This document shows positions 1 through 7,970 of a stretch of DNA of 40,818 nucleotides, piece after piece. This DNA comes from Caulobacteraceae bacterium (GTDB lineage: Bacteria; Pseudomonadota; Alphaproteobacteria; Caulobacterales; Caulobacteraceae). The position numbers and the translations under genes are program-made. The stretch is from positions 1-40,818 of the forward strand of contig CANJKG010000002.1 of the NCBI GenBank assembly GCA_947474775.1. The letters are read 5' to 3'. Position 1 is the stretch's first letter. Each line of letters starts with the position of its first letter. The notes below the pieces were generated by a model, which made no database searches, was not told the origin of the DNA, and saw nothing but the letters and a program-made list of their open reading frames with translations.

Positions 1-133
1 ACCGTCGCGCGCCGACGGCGCGACGCTGCTCCACATGATCATGATCAACCTGCCCACCCAGGCTTATGAGCGGCTAACCTCGCCGCACATGCGGCCGGCC
101 CTGGTCAGCTACCCCAAGCAGGACACGCGTTAG
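1..133 (+). CDS. 3' end of an unidentified gene (partial)
   Basis: An open frame runs in from the left edge (codons from base 2) and stops at TAG 131-133, giving the last 43 residues of a protein. The tail is rich in Met, Pro and hydrophobic residues (LLHMIMINLP) and ends in a basic stretch. Codon use is GC3-rich like the neighbours, so this is probably real coding sequence. It converges on the dienelactone hydrolase gene with a 9-nt gap. I do not recognise the family from this fragment; the sequence to the left is needed. Confidence 0.55.
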   Translation, partial: PSRADGATLLHMIMINLPTQAYERLTSPHMRPALVSYPKQDTR

Positions 134-142
134 GCGCGCGGC

Positions 143-856
143 TTACGCCTGGAGCGTGGCTTCCAGGAATGCCGTCGCCTCGATCCAGGACAGGTGCGCG
201 AGCTGCGGGTCGTAGCGGACGCCGGGGATGTCGGCGCGGGTCCCGCTTTCCGGGTCGGTGAAGGCGTGCATGGCCTGGCTGTAGGTGGTCAGGCGCCAGT
301 CGACGCCGGCCCCTGTCATTTCCCGCTGGAAAGCCTCCACATGGGCCGGCGGCGCATAGGGGTCCTGCGCCCCGGTGATCGCCAGGACCTTCGCCTTCAC
401 CGCCCCGGACTGGGCTGGCATGGCGGTCTCCAGGATGCCGTGGAAGCTCACCACGCAGGCCAGGTCGAGTCCGCCGCGGGCCATCTCCAGCACGCACCGT
501 CCGCCGAAGCAGTAGCCGATGGCGGCGATCCGCGCCGTGTCCGTCCCCTCAACGGTCCGCGCCGCGGCGTAGGTGGCGAGCACCCGCTCGCGCAGCAGCT
601 TCGGATCGTCCTTCAGGACGTGGTGCATGGCCCGGCGGGCCGCCTCGTCCGGCAGGGCGCCGTACATGTCGGTGATGACGGCCACATAGCCCATGCCGGC
701 CAGCTCCAGGGCGCGCTCGCGTATCTGGCGGCCGATCCCCAGGGCGTTGTGCATCACCATGACCATGGGGTGCGGGGCGTCGCCCTCCGGAAGCGCCACC
801 TGTCCATGCAGGGTCACGTCGCCATGGGCGTAGTCGAAGGCGCGCAGCTCGCTCAT
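143..856 (-). CDS. Dienelactone hydrolase family protein
   Basis: This is a 237-aa alpha/beta hydrolase of the dienelactone hydrolase family, cytoplasmic, with no signal peptide. The Cys nucleophile sits in the GYCFGG elbow (C116). D165 in the TGAQDP stretch and H197 in QAMHAF complete a Cys-Asp-His triad in the family spacing. Family members open lactone or ester bonds, classically in chloroaromatic breakdown, but many chromosomal copies have no known substrate and no catechol pathway is visible here. It lies 72 nt downstream of a MarR regulator on the same strand, so co-transcription and MarR control are plausible. Substrate is not inferable; family assignment is firm. Confidence 0.88.
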   Translation of the reverse strand: MSELRAFDYAHGDVTLHGQVALPEGDAPHPMVMVMHNALGIGRQIRERALELAGMGYVAVITDMYGALPDEAARRAMHHVLKDDPKLLRERVLATYAAARTVEGTDTARIAAIGYCFGGRCVLEMARGGLDLACVVSFHGILETAMPAQSGAVKAKVLAITGAQDPYAPPAHVEAFQREMTGAGVDWRLTTYSQAMHAFTDPESGTRADIPGVRYDPQLAHLSWIEATAFLEATLQA

Positions 857-928
857 GAACCTTCCCGAATCGAAGATCGTCCCGAGGCGCGAGCATAGAG
901 GCTGGCGCGCCCGGATCGAACCGGATCG

Positions 929-1468
929 TCAGGCGGCCTTCTTCGGCTTCCTGGCCTTCTTGGCCTCGGCCTTCGCCTTCTTGCCGGCCTTCGCGGGCGA
1001 GGGGTCGAGCGCCGCCTCGCCGCCGCGCACCAGGTCGCGGAGCAGGCCCGCCAAGGCCTCTCGCCGGCGCCCGCCCGAGAGCAGCTTCATCAACCGTCCG
1101 TCCACCGCCGCCATTCGCGGCGCGGCCTCGGCCAGCACCGCCTGGCCCTGTTCGGTCAGTCGCACCGCGTTGGCGCGACCGTCGGTGGCCGACCGCTCGC
1201 GCTCCAGCAGCCCCTTGGCCATCATCCGGGCGGCCATGTCGGCCAATGTCGAGCGGTCGATGCCGGTGATCCGCACCAGGTCGGTCTGGTTGGCGCCTTC
1301 GTGGGCGGCGGCGGCGGCCAGCACCGCATACTGACGCTGGGTGATCGCGCCGCGTCCGAACTCCTCGGCGTAGAGATCGAGCGCCAGCTGCAGCGCCCGG
1401 TGCAGGAGCTGGCTCGGCGACTTCTCGAGCGCCGCGACCCGCCCCTTCTCCGTCTTGCCCTTGGCCAT
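929..1468 (-). CDS. MarR family transcriptional regulator
   Basis: This is a 179-aa winged-helix regulator. The region around residues 20-130 has the MarR pattern: a dimer helix, then ITQRQYAVLAAAAAH, NQTDLVRITGIDRSTLADMA as the recognition HTH, and a wing containing ERSATDGRANAVRLTEQG. The C-terminus is a lysine-rich tail (KAGKKAKAEAKKARKPKKAA) that may add non-specific DNA binding. I chose the ATG at 1468 over the track's start at 1513 because GGGGGTGTGG lies just upstream and MarR proteins rarely carry the extra 15 residues. It precedes the dienelactone hydrolase gene on the same strand and probably controls it and itself. The ligand is unknown, though phenolics are common for the family. 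Confidence 0.85.
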   Translation of the reverse strand: MAKGKTEKGRVAALEKSPSQLLHRALQLALDLYAEEFGRGAITQRQYAVLAAAAAHEGANQTDLVRITGIDRSTLADMAARMMAKGLLERERSATDGRANAVRLTEQGQAVLAEAAPRMAAVDGRLMKLLSGGRRREALAGLLRDLVRGGEAALDPSPAKAGKKAKAEAKKARKPKKAA

Positions 1469-1518
1469 CCACACCCCCGGCTGGAATATGCTCGGGCCCG
1501 CATAACAAGACATTGCGA

Positions 1519-1528
1519 CGTTTAAACG
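1519..1528. promoter_or_regulatory. 10-bp palindrome upstream of marR (candidate operator)
   Basis: CGTTTAAACG is a perfect palindrome about 50 nt upstream of the marR start and 22 nt from the 3' end of yciB. It is AT-rich at its centre in an otherwise GC-rich gap and is followed, on the minus strand, by GTTATG, a possible -10. MarR proteins often bind palindromes in their own promoters, so this is a candidate autoregulatory site. A 10-bp palindrome alone is weak evidence. Confidence 0.35.
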
Positions 1529-1549
1529 ACGGACCTTCCGTGTGCGGCC

Positions 1550-2137
1550 CTACTCCTCCGGCGGCGGAGGCGGCGGCAGATCCTTGACCTCCAGATACTT
1601 CATCAGCAGCGGTAGCTGGGTCGCCACGAAGACCAGGGTCAGGATGGTCAGGCCGAACGATTTGAACGCCACCCAGGTCTCCTCGCTCTGGGTGCGCCAG
1701 ACCGCTTCATTGACCAGGGCGAGGCCCACATAGAACATCCCGAACCGCACCGTCAGCTTGCGCCAGACGTCCTCCGGCAGGGCCAGCGCCTCGCCCAGCA
1801 GCAGCTTCAGCGGATTGCGCCTCATCGCCACCCCACCTAGCAGGATCGCCGCCAGGATCAGGTTCACCACCGTGGGCTTCACCTTGAGGATCCGCGGATC
1901 GTCGAAGATCAGGGTGAGGCCCCCGAACACCGCCGCCATCAGCCCAACGAACAGCGGCAGGGGCGCCAGGCGCCGCTCCACCACCGCGCCGACGATCACC
2001 GAGATCACCGAGGCGACGACAATGGCCGCTGTCGCCTTCATGAAGTCCCGCCCGCCGAAGAAATAGACCACCGCGAACGCGATGGGCGGGAAGTAGTCGA
2101 CGAAGTAGCGGACCCACTTGCGGCCTCTATCGGTCAT
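1550..2137 (-). CDS. yciB: Septation protein A / inner membrane-spanning protein YciB
   Basis: This is a 195-aa inner-membrane protein of the YciB/IspZ family, implicated in cell-envelope synthesis and septation. The family pattern is visible: VRYFVDYFPPIAFAVVYFFGG at the N-terminus, about five hydrophobic segments, the KPTVVN stretch in the middle, and TWVAFKSFGLT near the end. The C-terminus is a proline run (LPPPPPPEE). The start ATG overlaps the ftsY stop codon (ATGA), so the two genes form one transcript with translational coupling. An ftsY-yciB pairing is common in alphaproteobacteria. Confidence 0.93.
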   Translation of the reverse strand: MTDRGRKWVRYFVDYFPPIAFAVVYFFGGRDFMKATAAIVVASVISVIVGAVVERRLAPLPLFVGLMAAVFGGLTLIFDDPRILKVKPTVVNLILAAILLGGVAMRRNPLKLLLGEALALPEDVWRKLTVRFGMFYVGLALVNEAVWRTQSEETWVAFKSFGLTILTLVFVATQLPLLMKYLEVKDLPPPPPPEE

Positions 2138-3078
2138 TTCGGCTCATCCTCAAGGCCCACCAGGGAGCGGGCGAAGGCCCGCGCGTTGAACGGCTGCAGG
2201 TCGTCGATGCCTTCTCCCACCCCGATCAGCTTGATCGGCGAGTCGGAGGCCTGCGCCACCGGCACCAGAACGCCGCCACGGGCGGTGCCGTCCAGCTTGG
2301 TCATGACGATGCCGGAGACGCCGATCTGGTTGCCGAAGATGTTCTCCTGGGCCAGCGCATTGCGGCCCACGGTGGCGTCCAGCACCAGAAGGGTCTCGTG
2401 CGGCGCGTCCGGATCGAGCTTCTTCACCACGCGGATGATCTTGTGCAGCTCGTCCATCAGCCCCTGCTTGTTCTGCAGCCGCCCGGCGGTGTCGATCAGC
2501 ACCACGTCGTGGCCTTGCGCCTTGGCCCGCTCCAGGGCCTCGAAGGCGAGGCCCGCCGCGTCGGAATTGATCGGGCGGCTCATGAAGTCGGCGCCGGCCC
2601 GGTCGGCCCAGACCTTGAGCTGCTCCACGGCGGCGGCGCGGAAGGTGTCGCCGGCCACCACCATCACCTTGGCGCCCTTGTCCCTCAGGTCGGCGGCGAT
2701 CTTGCCCAGCGTCGTGGTCTTGCCCGAGCCGTTCACCCCGATGAACAGGACGACGTAGGGGCGGGGTCCCGACAGCGGGTCGAATTCGCCCTCGCGGGCG
2801 GCCAGCTCGTCGCCGATCGCCTGCGCCAGGGCCTCCTTGATCTCCTCCTCGCCGATCTGCTTGCCGAACCGCTCCTCGGCGAAGCGGGCGGTGATGCGGG
2901 CGGCCGAGTGCGGGCCGAGGTCGGCCTCGATCAGCATCTCCTCCAACGCGTCGAGCCGGGCCTGGTCCAGCGGCGCCCGGGCCACGAAGACCTGGGCGAT
3001 CTGCTCGCCGACCTGCTTCGAGGATTTGGTAAGCCCCTCGGTGAGGCGCTGGAACCAGCCGCGTTTGGGTTCTGCCAT
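2134..3078 (-). CDS. ftsY: Signal recognition particle receptor FtsY
   Basis: This 314-aa SRP-receptor GTPase docks ribosome-SRP complexes at the inner membrane. The N domain (residues about 20-95) is followed by the G domain with GVNGSGKTTT (P-loop), DTAGRLQNK (G3) and TKLDGTARGG (G4). The acidic A domain of enterobacterial FtsY is nearly absent: the protein begins MAEPKRGWFQRLTEGL, an amphipathic basic helix likely to be the membrane-targeting element. The ORF track extends 160 codons upstream, but that part is shadow sequence over the divergent gene. ATG 3078 gives the family N-terminus. The gene overlaps yciB by 4 nt downstream. Confidence 0.96.
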   Translation of the reverse strand: MAEPKRGWFQRLTEGLTKSSKQVGEQIAQVFVARAPLDQARLDALEEMLIEADLGPHSAARITARFAEERFGKQIGEEEIKEALAQAIGDELAAREGEFDPLSGPRPYVVLFIGVNGSGKTTTLGKIAADLRDKGAKVMVVAGDTFRAAAVEQLKVWADRAGADFMSRPINSDAAGLAFEALERAKAQGHDVVLIDTAGRLQNKQGLMDELHKIIRVVKKLDPDAPHETLLVLDATVGRNALAQENIFGNQIGVSGIVMTKLDGTARGGVLVPVAQASDSPIKLIGVGEGIDDLQPFNARAFARSLVGLEDEPK

Positions 3079-3135
3079 GGGCCGGCTTCTAGCGACTGGC
3101 TTGCGCGCCGTCACGGGGGACCGCATCAAGGGCGG

Positions 3136-3765
3136 ATGGAGCCGCTCGAGACCGCCCTGACCGTGCTCGACTACGCCGCCGTGGCCGTGTTCGGCGCTTC
3201 GGGCGCCCTGGCTGCGGCGCGGGCCAAGCACGACATCATCACCTTCGGCTTCTTCGCCGCGGTCACCGGCGTGGGCGGGGGCACGTTGCGCGACCTGCTG
3301 ATCGACGCCCCGGTGTTCTGGGTGGCGCGGCCGGAATATGTGATCGTCTGCCTGGCCGCCGCCCTGGCCATCTGGATCCTTGGCTGGGCCCAGGGGCGCG
3401 AGCGGCTGCTGCTGTGGCTGGATGCGCTGGGCATGGCCGCCTACGCCGTCGTCGGCGCGCTGAAAGCGATCTCGCTCGGCGTGCCGCCGTTTTCCGCGGT
3501 GATCATGGGCGTGCTCACCGCCAGCTTCGGAGGCGTGATCCGCGACGTCCTGGCCCACCAGCCCTCGGTGCTTCTGCGCCGCGAGCTCTATGTGACCCCG
3601 GCGCTGCTAGGGGCGGCGGTATTCGTGGTGCTGAACGGAATGGACATGCCGCCGGCGGTAAGCGGGGGCGCGGGCTTCCTGGCGGCCTTCGCGCTCAGGG
3701 CCGGGGCTATCCTGTTCGGCTGGCAGATGCCGGGCTTCCCCGGCCGCGCGCCGCCAGGCCCCTAA
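3136..3765 (+). CDS. TRIC-type cation channel family protein (YadS/UPF0126)
   Basis: This is a 209-aa membrane protein with about seven hydrophobic segments and two homologous halves. Each half carries the glycine-rich kinked motif of prokaryotic TRIC channels: GVGGGTLRDLL in the first and SFGGVIRDVLA in the second. Family members form trimeric monovalent-cation channels, but the physiological role in bacteria is not settled. The ATG at 3136 is chosen because it begins the first membrane helix; the track's longer ORF is antisense to ftsY. The gene is on the opposite strand to its neighbours and separates dapF-mtaB from ftsY-yciB. Its stop overlaps that of the convergent GFA gene by 3 nt. Confidence 0.87.
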   Translation: MEPLETALTVLDYAAVAVFGASGALAAARAKHDIITFGFFAAVTGVGGGTLRDLLIDAPVFWVARPEYVIVCLAAALAIWILGWAQGRERLLLWLDALGMAAYAVVGALKAISLGVPPFSAVIMGVLTASFGGVIRDVLAHQPSVLLRRELYVTPALLGAAVFVVLNGMDMPPAVSGGAGFLAAFALRAGAILFGWQMPGFPGRAPPGP

Positions 3766-4193
3766 TCGTCCGGATGCTGGCGCGAGGCCACGGCGGCGAA
3801 GCCGTCCCCGGCGCTCTGGCCGGCCTCGGACTTCCATTCCGGCAGGTCGCCCAGGTTGTCCACGAAGGCCAGCTTGTCGGGGAAGATCAGCTGGGTGGTG
3901 GGTGCGGCCTGCGCCGGGGCGTCGAGGGCGCCGATCATCACCCCGATGCTACCCTTCGATTCGAAGCTCAGCGGCGTGCCGCAGGCGTCGCAGAACCCGC
4001 GCTGCACGGTCTCCGAGCTCCGGAAATAGGCCGGCGGCCGGGTGGTCCAGACCAGGCCGTGGGCGTCCACATACGGCCCGAAGAAGCCGCCGGTGGCCTT
4101 CTGGCACATGCGGCAGTGGCAGATGCTCGATGCGCCGAGCCGTTCGGCCGAGAACCGCACCGCCCCGCACTGGCATCCGCCGGTGATGCTCAT
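3762..4193 (-). CDS. GFA family protein (formaldehyde-activating enzyme fold)
   Basis: This is a 143-aa zinc-binding protein of the GFA (glutathione-dependent formaldehyde-activating enzyme) family. The cysteine pattern is intact: GGCQCGAVRF near the N-terminus, CHCRMCQKATGG around residue 30, and FCDACGTPLSF around residue 70. Most GFA-family members are not demonstrated formaldehyde enzymes, so the reaction remains unassigned. The ATG overlaps the mtaB stop (ATGA), placing it last in a dapF-mtaB-GFA transcript. The GFA domain appears in the track at the end of a 553-aa ORF whose first part is an mtaB shadow. Confidence 0.88.
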   Translation of the reverse strand: MSITGGCQCGAVRFSAERLGASSICHCRMCQKATGGFFGPYVDAHGLVWTTRPPAYFRSSETVQRGFCDACGTPLSFESKGSIGVMIGALDAPAQAAPTTQLIFPDKLAFVDNLGDLPEWKSEAGQSAGDGFAAVASRQHPDD

Positions 4194-5452
4194 GCCGCCT
4201 CCAGCACCTTGAGCTGCGCCAGGGCGCGCTTGCCGTCGTGGCCGGTGACGGTGAAGGGCGCGATTTCGCCCACCCGCGCCTCGCCCACGAAGGCAACCTC
4301 CGTGAAGTCGGCGGCGCGCGCCACGCCTGGCCGCTCCACCAGGGCGTCCAGCGTCCTGCCGGCTTGGCGGTCCAGGTGGCGGGCAAGCGCGGCTTCGCCC
4401 GCCTCGCGCAGGCGGCGCGCCCGGTCCTTGACCACGGTGCGGGGCAGCTGCGGCATCCGCGCGGCCGGCGTTCCGGGGCGCGGGCTGAACGGAAACACAT
4501 GCAGGAAGGACAGACCCGCCTCCTCCACCAGCCGCAGGGTGTTCTCGAACATCGCCTCGGTCTCGGTGGGGAAGCCGGCGATCAGGTCGGCGCCGAAGGC
4601 CACGTCCGGGCGGACGGCGCGGACCTCGGCGGCCAGCTGCAGGGCGTCGGCGCGGCTGTGGCGGCGCTTCATCCGCTTGAGGATCATGTCGTCCCCGGCC
4701 TGCAGCGACAGGTGCAGGTAGGGCGCGAGGCGAGGCTGCTCGGCGAGGCACCGCAGCAGGTCGGGGTCGATCTCCGCCGCATCGATGGACGACAGCCGCA
4801 GGCGCTCCAGCTCCGGGACCAGCCGCAGGATGCGCGCCACCAGCTGGCCAAGCGTAGGCGCGCCCGGCAGGTCGGCGCCCCAGCTGGTGATGTCCACCCC
4901 GGTCAGCACCACCTCGCGATAGCCCTGGGCGGCCAGACGCCGCACCTGCTCGACGATCTCGCCGGCCGCCGCCGAGCGGGAATTCCCCCGCCCATAGGGG
5001 ATCACGCAGAAGGTGCAGCGGTGGTCGCAGCCGTTCTGCACCTCCACATAGGCCCGCGCCCGGTCCTTCAGTCCGTCGATCAGATGGCCGGCGGTCTCGC
5101 GCACGCTCATGATGTCGTTGACCCGCACCCGGGCCGGCGCCGCCTGCGGAGCATAGGCGCCGGGGGCGGACTTCTCGGCGTTGCCCAGCACCAGGTCCAC
5201 CTCGGCCATGCCCGCGAAGGCGGCGGGATCGATCTGGGCCGCGCAGCCGGTGACGATCAGTTTGGCGCCCGGCCGCTCGCGCCTGGCCTTGCGGATCGCC
5301 TGGCGCGCCTGCCGCACGGCCTCGCCGGTCACCGCGCAGGTGTTGAACACCACCGCGTCGGCAAGCCCGTCCTCGGCCGCTCGCGCACGGATCACCTCGC
5401 TCTCGTAGGCGTTGAGGCGGCATCCGAAGGTGACGACCTCGACCCCGCTCAC
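4190..5452 (-). CDS. mtaB: tRNA (N6-threonylcarbamoyladenosine37-C2)-methylthiotransferase MtaB
   Basis: This 420-aa radical-SAM methylthiotransferase would convert t6A37 to ms2t6A37 in tRNAs reading ANN codons. The N-terminal UPF0004 domain supplies three cluster cysteines (FGCRLNAYES, FNTCAV, VTGCAAQ). The radical-SAM motif is GCDHRCTFCVIPYGRG (CX3CX2C). A TRAM-like domain closes the protein (FVGEARVGEIAPFTVTG). The start is a GTG at 5452 that overlaps the dapF stop (GTGA) and begins just before VEVVTFGCRLN, as in the family; the track's upstream ATG lies inside dapF. Length and motif spacing fit MtaB better than MiaB. Confidence 0.94.
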   Translation of the reverse strand: MSGVEVVTFGCRLNAYESEVIRARAAEDGLADAVVFNTCAVTGEAVRQARQAIRKARRERPGAKLIVTGCAAQIDPAAFAGMAEVDLVLGNAEKSAPGAYAPQAAPARVRVNDIMSVRETAGHLIDGLKDRARAYVEVQNGCDHRCTFCVIPYGRGNSRSAAAGEIVEQVRRLAAQGYREVVLTGVDITSWGADLPGAPTLGQLVARILRLVPELERLRLSSIDAAEIDPDLLRCLAEQPRLAPYLHLSLQAGDDMILKRMKRRHSRADALQLAAEVRAVRPDVAFGADLIAGFPTETEAMFENTLRLVEEAGLSFLHVFPFSPRPGTPAARMPQLPRTVVKDRARRLREAGEAALARHLDRQAGRTLDALVERPGVARAADFTEVAFVGEARVGEIAPFTVTGHDGKRALAQLKVLEAA

Positions 5453-6273
5453 GGCAGTTCGCCCGCGAAGTCCACGGCCGCGGGGCCGGTCATGATCACG
5501 TGGTCGTCGTCGCGCCAGTCGATGAACAGCTCGCCGCCGTCCAGCTCCAGGGTGGCGGCGCGGTCGGTCAGTCCACGGCGGGCGGCCGCCACCAGGGCCG
5601 CGCAGGCGCCGGTGCCGCAGGCCTTGGTGAGGCCGGCGCCGCGCTCCCACACCCTAAGGCGGATGCGGTCCTTGGCCTTGACCTGGGCGAAGCCGACGTT
5701 GGCCTTCTCCGGGAAGATCGGCAGGCGCTCGACCATGGGCCCGATCAGGTCGATGGCCACGGCGTCCACATCGGGGACGAAGAACACCACGTGCGGATTG
5801 CCCATGGAGACCGCGGCCGGCGCGCCGAGGTCGTCGCCGTTCTGGTCGGTGAGGCGAAGGGCGAGTTCGTTGGTGTCCTGTTCGACCTTCAGCGGAATCT
5901 CCCGCCAGTCGAGGCGGGGCTTGCCCATGTCGACGCTCACCAGCCGCTCGCCGGCGCGGGATGCGGTGAGGCGGCCGGCCTTGGTCTCGATGGCCACCTC
6001 GTCCTTCTCGCCCGAGGCCATCAGCAGCCAGCCCACGCAGCGGGTCCCGTTGCCGCAGGCCGAGACCTCCTCGCCGTCGGCGTTCCAGAACCGCACCGTG
6101 GCGTCGGCGCCCTGCGCGGGCTCGATGACGATCAGCTGGTCGCAGCCGATCCCGCTCTTGCGATCGGCGATCGCGCGCACCTCCGCCGCCGTGGGCGCGA
6201 AGGGGGCGGAGCGCGCCTCGACCACGACAAAGTCGTTGCCGAGGCCGTTCATCTTGAGGAAAGGCCGGCTCAT
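5449..6273 (-). CDS. dapF: Diaminopimelate epimerase
   Basis: This is a 274-aa PLP-independent epimerase interconverting LL- and meso-diaminopimelate, for lysine and peptidoglycan synthesis. It begins with the family signature FLKMNGLGNDFVVV. The two catalytic cysteines lie in SACGNGTRC and KACGTGACA. GNPHVVFFV is also conserved. It is the first gene of an operon with mtaB (4-nt overlap). About 50 nt separate it from the 3' end of oxyR on the same strand. Confidence 0.97.
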   Translation of the reverse strand: MSRPFLKMNGLGNDFVVVEARSAPFAPTAAEVRAIADRKSGIGCDQLIVIEPAQGADATVRFWNADGEEVSACGNGTRCVGWLLMASGEKDEVAIETKAGRLTASRAGERLVSVDMGKPRLDWREIPLKVEQDTNELALRLTDQNGDDLGAPAAVSMGNPHVVFFVPDVDAVAIDLIGPMVERLPIFPEKANVGFAQVKAKDRIRLRVWERGAGLTKACGTGACAALVAAARRGLTDRAATLELDGGELFIDWRDDDHVIMTGPAAVDFAGELP

Positions 6274-6322
6274 TGGCCGGCTATATAGGGGAAAGGCGGC
6301 TCCGGCGCACGCGGCCGCGCTC

Positions 6323-7219
6323 TTAGACGTCCTTCAGCAGGTCGGCCAGCAGGCGGCCCTCGGCGGCGCGGTTCGAGCCGGCCCGCCAGGCGACCACGAT
6401 CTCGCGGCTGGGATGGTCGGCGTCGATGGGGCGCACCGTCACCGGCGCGGCCTCCGCCAGGCCGGCGTCCACCGCCATCGCCGGCAGGAAGCTGACCCCC
6501 AGGCCCGAGCCCACCATCTGCACCAGGGTCGGCAGGGAGGTGGCGGCGAAGGTCTCCTCCTCCGACGTGCCCCTTGGCGGGCGCAGGCCGCAGGCCGCGA
6601 GCGCGTGCTCGCGCAGGCAGTGGCCGTCCTCCAGCAGGATCAGGCCCTCGCGCTCCAGGGCCTCAGGTGTGGCCGAGCTTTCCAGGGTCAGGGGGTGGCC
6701 GTTGGGGATCGCCGCCAGGAGTTCGTCGTCGGAGACGTGGGCCCAGTCCAGGCCGGCCATGTCGTAGGGCAGGGCGATGAGGGCCGCGTCCAGCTGGCCG
6801 GCCTTGAGCAAGGCGATCAGCCGGTGGGTCAGGTCCTCGCGCAGGAACAGCCGCAACTTGGGGAACCTGTCGCGCATCGCCGGCAGGGCGCGCGGCAGCA
6901 GGAAGGGCGCGATGGTCGGGATCACGCCCAGCCGGAACCGGCCGGTGAGCGGTTGGCCGGCGTTCTTGGCCGCCTCGATCAGTTCCTCGGTCTCGTTGAG
7001 GATCACGGTGGCGCGCCGCAGGGCCTCTTCGCCCACCGCCGTGAGGATCACGCCGGAGCGGGCGCGGTCCACCACCGGCGCGCCCAGGCACCGCTCCAGT
7101 TCCTGGATGCCGGCCGACAGGGTTGGCTGGGTGACGTGCGCGGCGTCCGCCGCCTTGCCGAAGCCGCCGTGTTCGGCCAGCAGCTTGAGATATTGCAACT
7201 GTCTGAGTGTCGGGAGCAT
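6323..7219 (-). CDS. oxyR: Hydrogen peroxide-inducible activator OxyR (LysR family)
   Basis: This 298-aa LysR-type regulator has its HTH at residues 17-46 (AAHVTQPTLSAGIQELE) and an effector domain from about 90. The redox pair is visible: C201 in DGHCLREHALAAC and C210 nine residues later, equivalent to the E. coli OxyR C199/C208 disulfide switch. It is transcribed divergently from ahpC, the classical OxyR target, and a perfect ATAG-N7-CTAT element lies 10 bp upstream of its start, suggesting autorepression plus peroxide activation of ahpCD. The start at 7219 places LPTLRQLQYL at the N-terminus as expected. The assignment to OxyR rather than a generic LysR is strong. Confidence 0.95.
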   Translation of the reverse strand: MLPTLRQLQYLKLLAEHGGFGKAADAAHVTQPTLSAGIQELERCLGAPVVDRARSGVILTAVGEEALRRATVILNETEELIEAAKNAGQPLTGRFRLGVIPTIAPFLLPRALPAMRDRFPKLRLFLREDLTHRLIALLKAGQLDAALIALPYDMAGLDWAHVSDDELLAAIPNGHPLTLESSATPEALEREGLILLEDGHCLREHALAACGLRPPRGTSEEETFAATSLPTLVQMVGSGLGVSFLPAMAVDAGLAEAAPVTVRPIDADHPSREIVVAWRAGSNRAAEGRLLADLLKDV

Positions 7220-7228
7220 GTGGACTAT

Positions 7229-7243
7229 ATAGACCCACTCTAT
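7229..7243. promoter_or_regulatory. OxyR operator half (ATAG-N7-CTAT)
   Basis: ATAGACCCACTCTAT matches all four bases of both quartets of the OxyR dimer site ATAG-N7-CTAT. The full tetramer site needs a second ATAG-N7-CTAT seven bases on; that part is degenerate here, although another CTAT occurs at 7258-7261. The element sits 10 bp from the oxyR start and about 110 bp from ahpC, in the only divergent promoter between them. Binding by OxyR is inferred from motif and context. Confidence 0.72.
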
Positions 7244-7353
7244 GCAAATTCCAAAAACTATCGATTAGGCTTCGGGGGGACGCGCCCCTATCTCAGCTGC
7301 GACGGCGCGGCCCTCCCCAAACCCGCGCGTCATCAGCAAGAGGTACTGAGAAT

Positions 7354-7911
7354 ATGATTGGCGTTGGCGAGACCCTGCCGGACTTCAAGGTCGTGGGCGT
7401 GAAGCCCAAGTTCAACCGTCACGAGGAGAATGGCGAGAGCGCCTTCGAGACGGTCACCAAGACGAGCTTCCCGGGGAAGTGGAAGGTGATCTTCTTCTAT
7501 CCCAAGGACTTCACCTTCGTGTGCCCCACCGAGATCGCCGAATTCGCCAAGCTGAACCCGCAGTTCGAGGAGCGCGACGCGGTCGTCCTGGGCGGCTCCA
7601 CCGACAACGAGCACTCCAAGCTCGGCTGGCGGCGCGAACACCCCGACCTCAACAGCCTGGCGATCTGGAACTTCGCCGACAGCGGCGGCGCCTTCGCCCG
7701 TGCGCTGGGCGTTCTGGACGAGTCCGAAGGTGTGGCGCTGCGGGCCACCTTCGTTGTCGATCCGAACAACGTCGTGCAGCACATCTACGTCAACAACCTC
7801 AGCGTTGGCCGCAACCCGGCTGACACCCTGCGGGTGCTGGACGCCCTGCAGACCGACGAACTGTGCCCCTGCAACCGCGCCGTCGGCGGCGACACCCTGA
7901 AGGCCGCCTGA
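7354..7911 (+). CDS. ahpC: Alkyl hydroperoxide reductase, peroxiredoxin AhpC
   Basis: This is a 185-aa typical 2-Cys peroxiredoxin reducing H2O2, organic peroxides and peroxynitrite. The peroxidatic cysteine is in FTFVCPTEIAEF and the resolving cysteine region is DELCPCNRAVGG, with an extra cysteine as in the AhpC1 type that pairs with AhpD. Start ATG 7354 has AGAGG about 10 nt upstream. A perfect hairpin separates it from ahpD, and no ahpF is present, so AhpD is the likely electron donor. Divergent oxyR and its operator indicate peroxide induction. Confidence 0.96.
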   Translation: MIGVGETLPDFKVVGVKPKFNRHEENGESAFETVTKTSFPGKWKVIFFYPKDFTFVCPTEIAEFAKLNPQFEERDAVVLGGSTDNEHSKLGWRREHPDLNSLAIWNFADSGGAFARALGVLDESEGVALRATFVVDPNNVVQHIYVNNLSVGRNPADTLRVLDALQTDELCPCNRAVGGDTLKAA

Positions 7912-7922
7912 GGCCTGTGTTC

Positions 7923-7944
7923 GGGGGAGCTTCGGCTCCCCCGG
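7923..7944 (+). promoter_or_regulatory. UUCG-capped hairpin between ahpC and ahpD
   Basis: CGGGGGAGC - TTCG - GCTCCCCCG forms a perfect 9-bp stem closed by a TTCG tetraloop, 11 nt after the ahpC stop and 26 nt before ahpD. There is no T-tract after the stem, so it is unlikely to be a full intrinsic terminator. A stable 3' hairpin of this sort would protect the ahpC segment from 3' exonucleases or attenuate ahpD, giving more AhpC than AhpD. The structure is plain; the role is inferred. Confidence 0.6.
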
Positions 7945-7970
7945 CCATCTGAAAGATCTGGAGAACTGCC

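Noticed and set aside
4238-7357. 1039-aa ORF on the plus strand
   Set aside because: It is antisense to mtaB, dapF and oxyR, which have clear family motifs. Long antisense frames are expected at this GC content, and the composition is Arg/Gly/His-rich.
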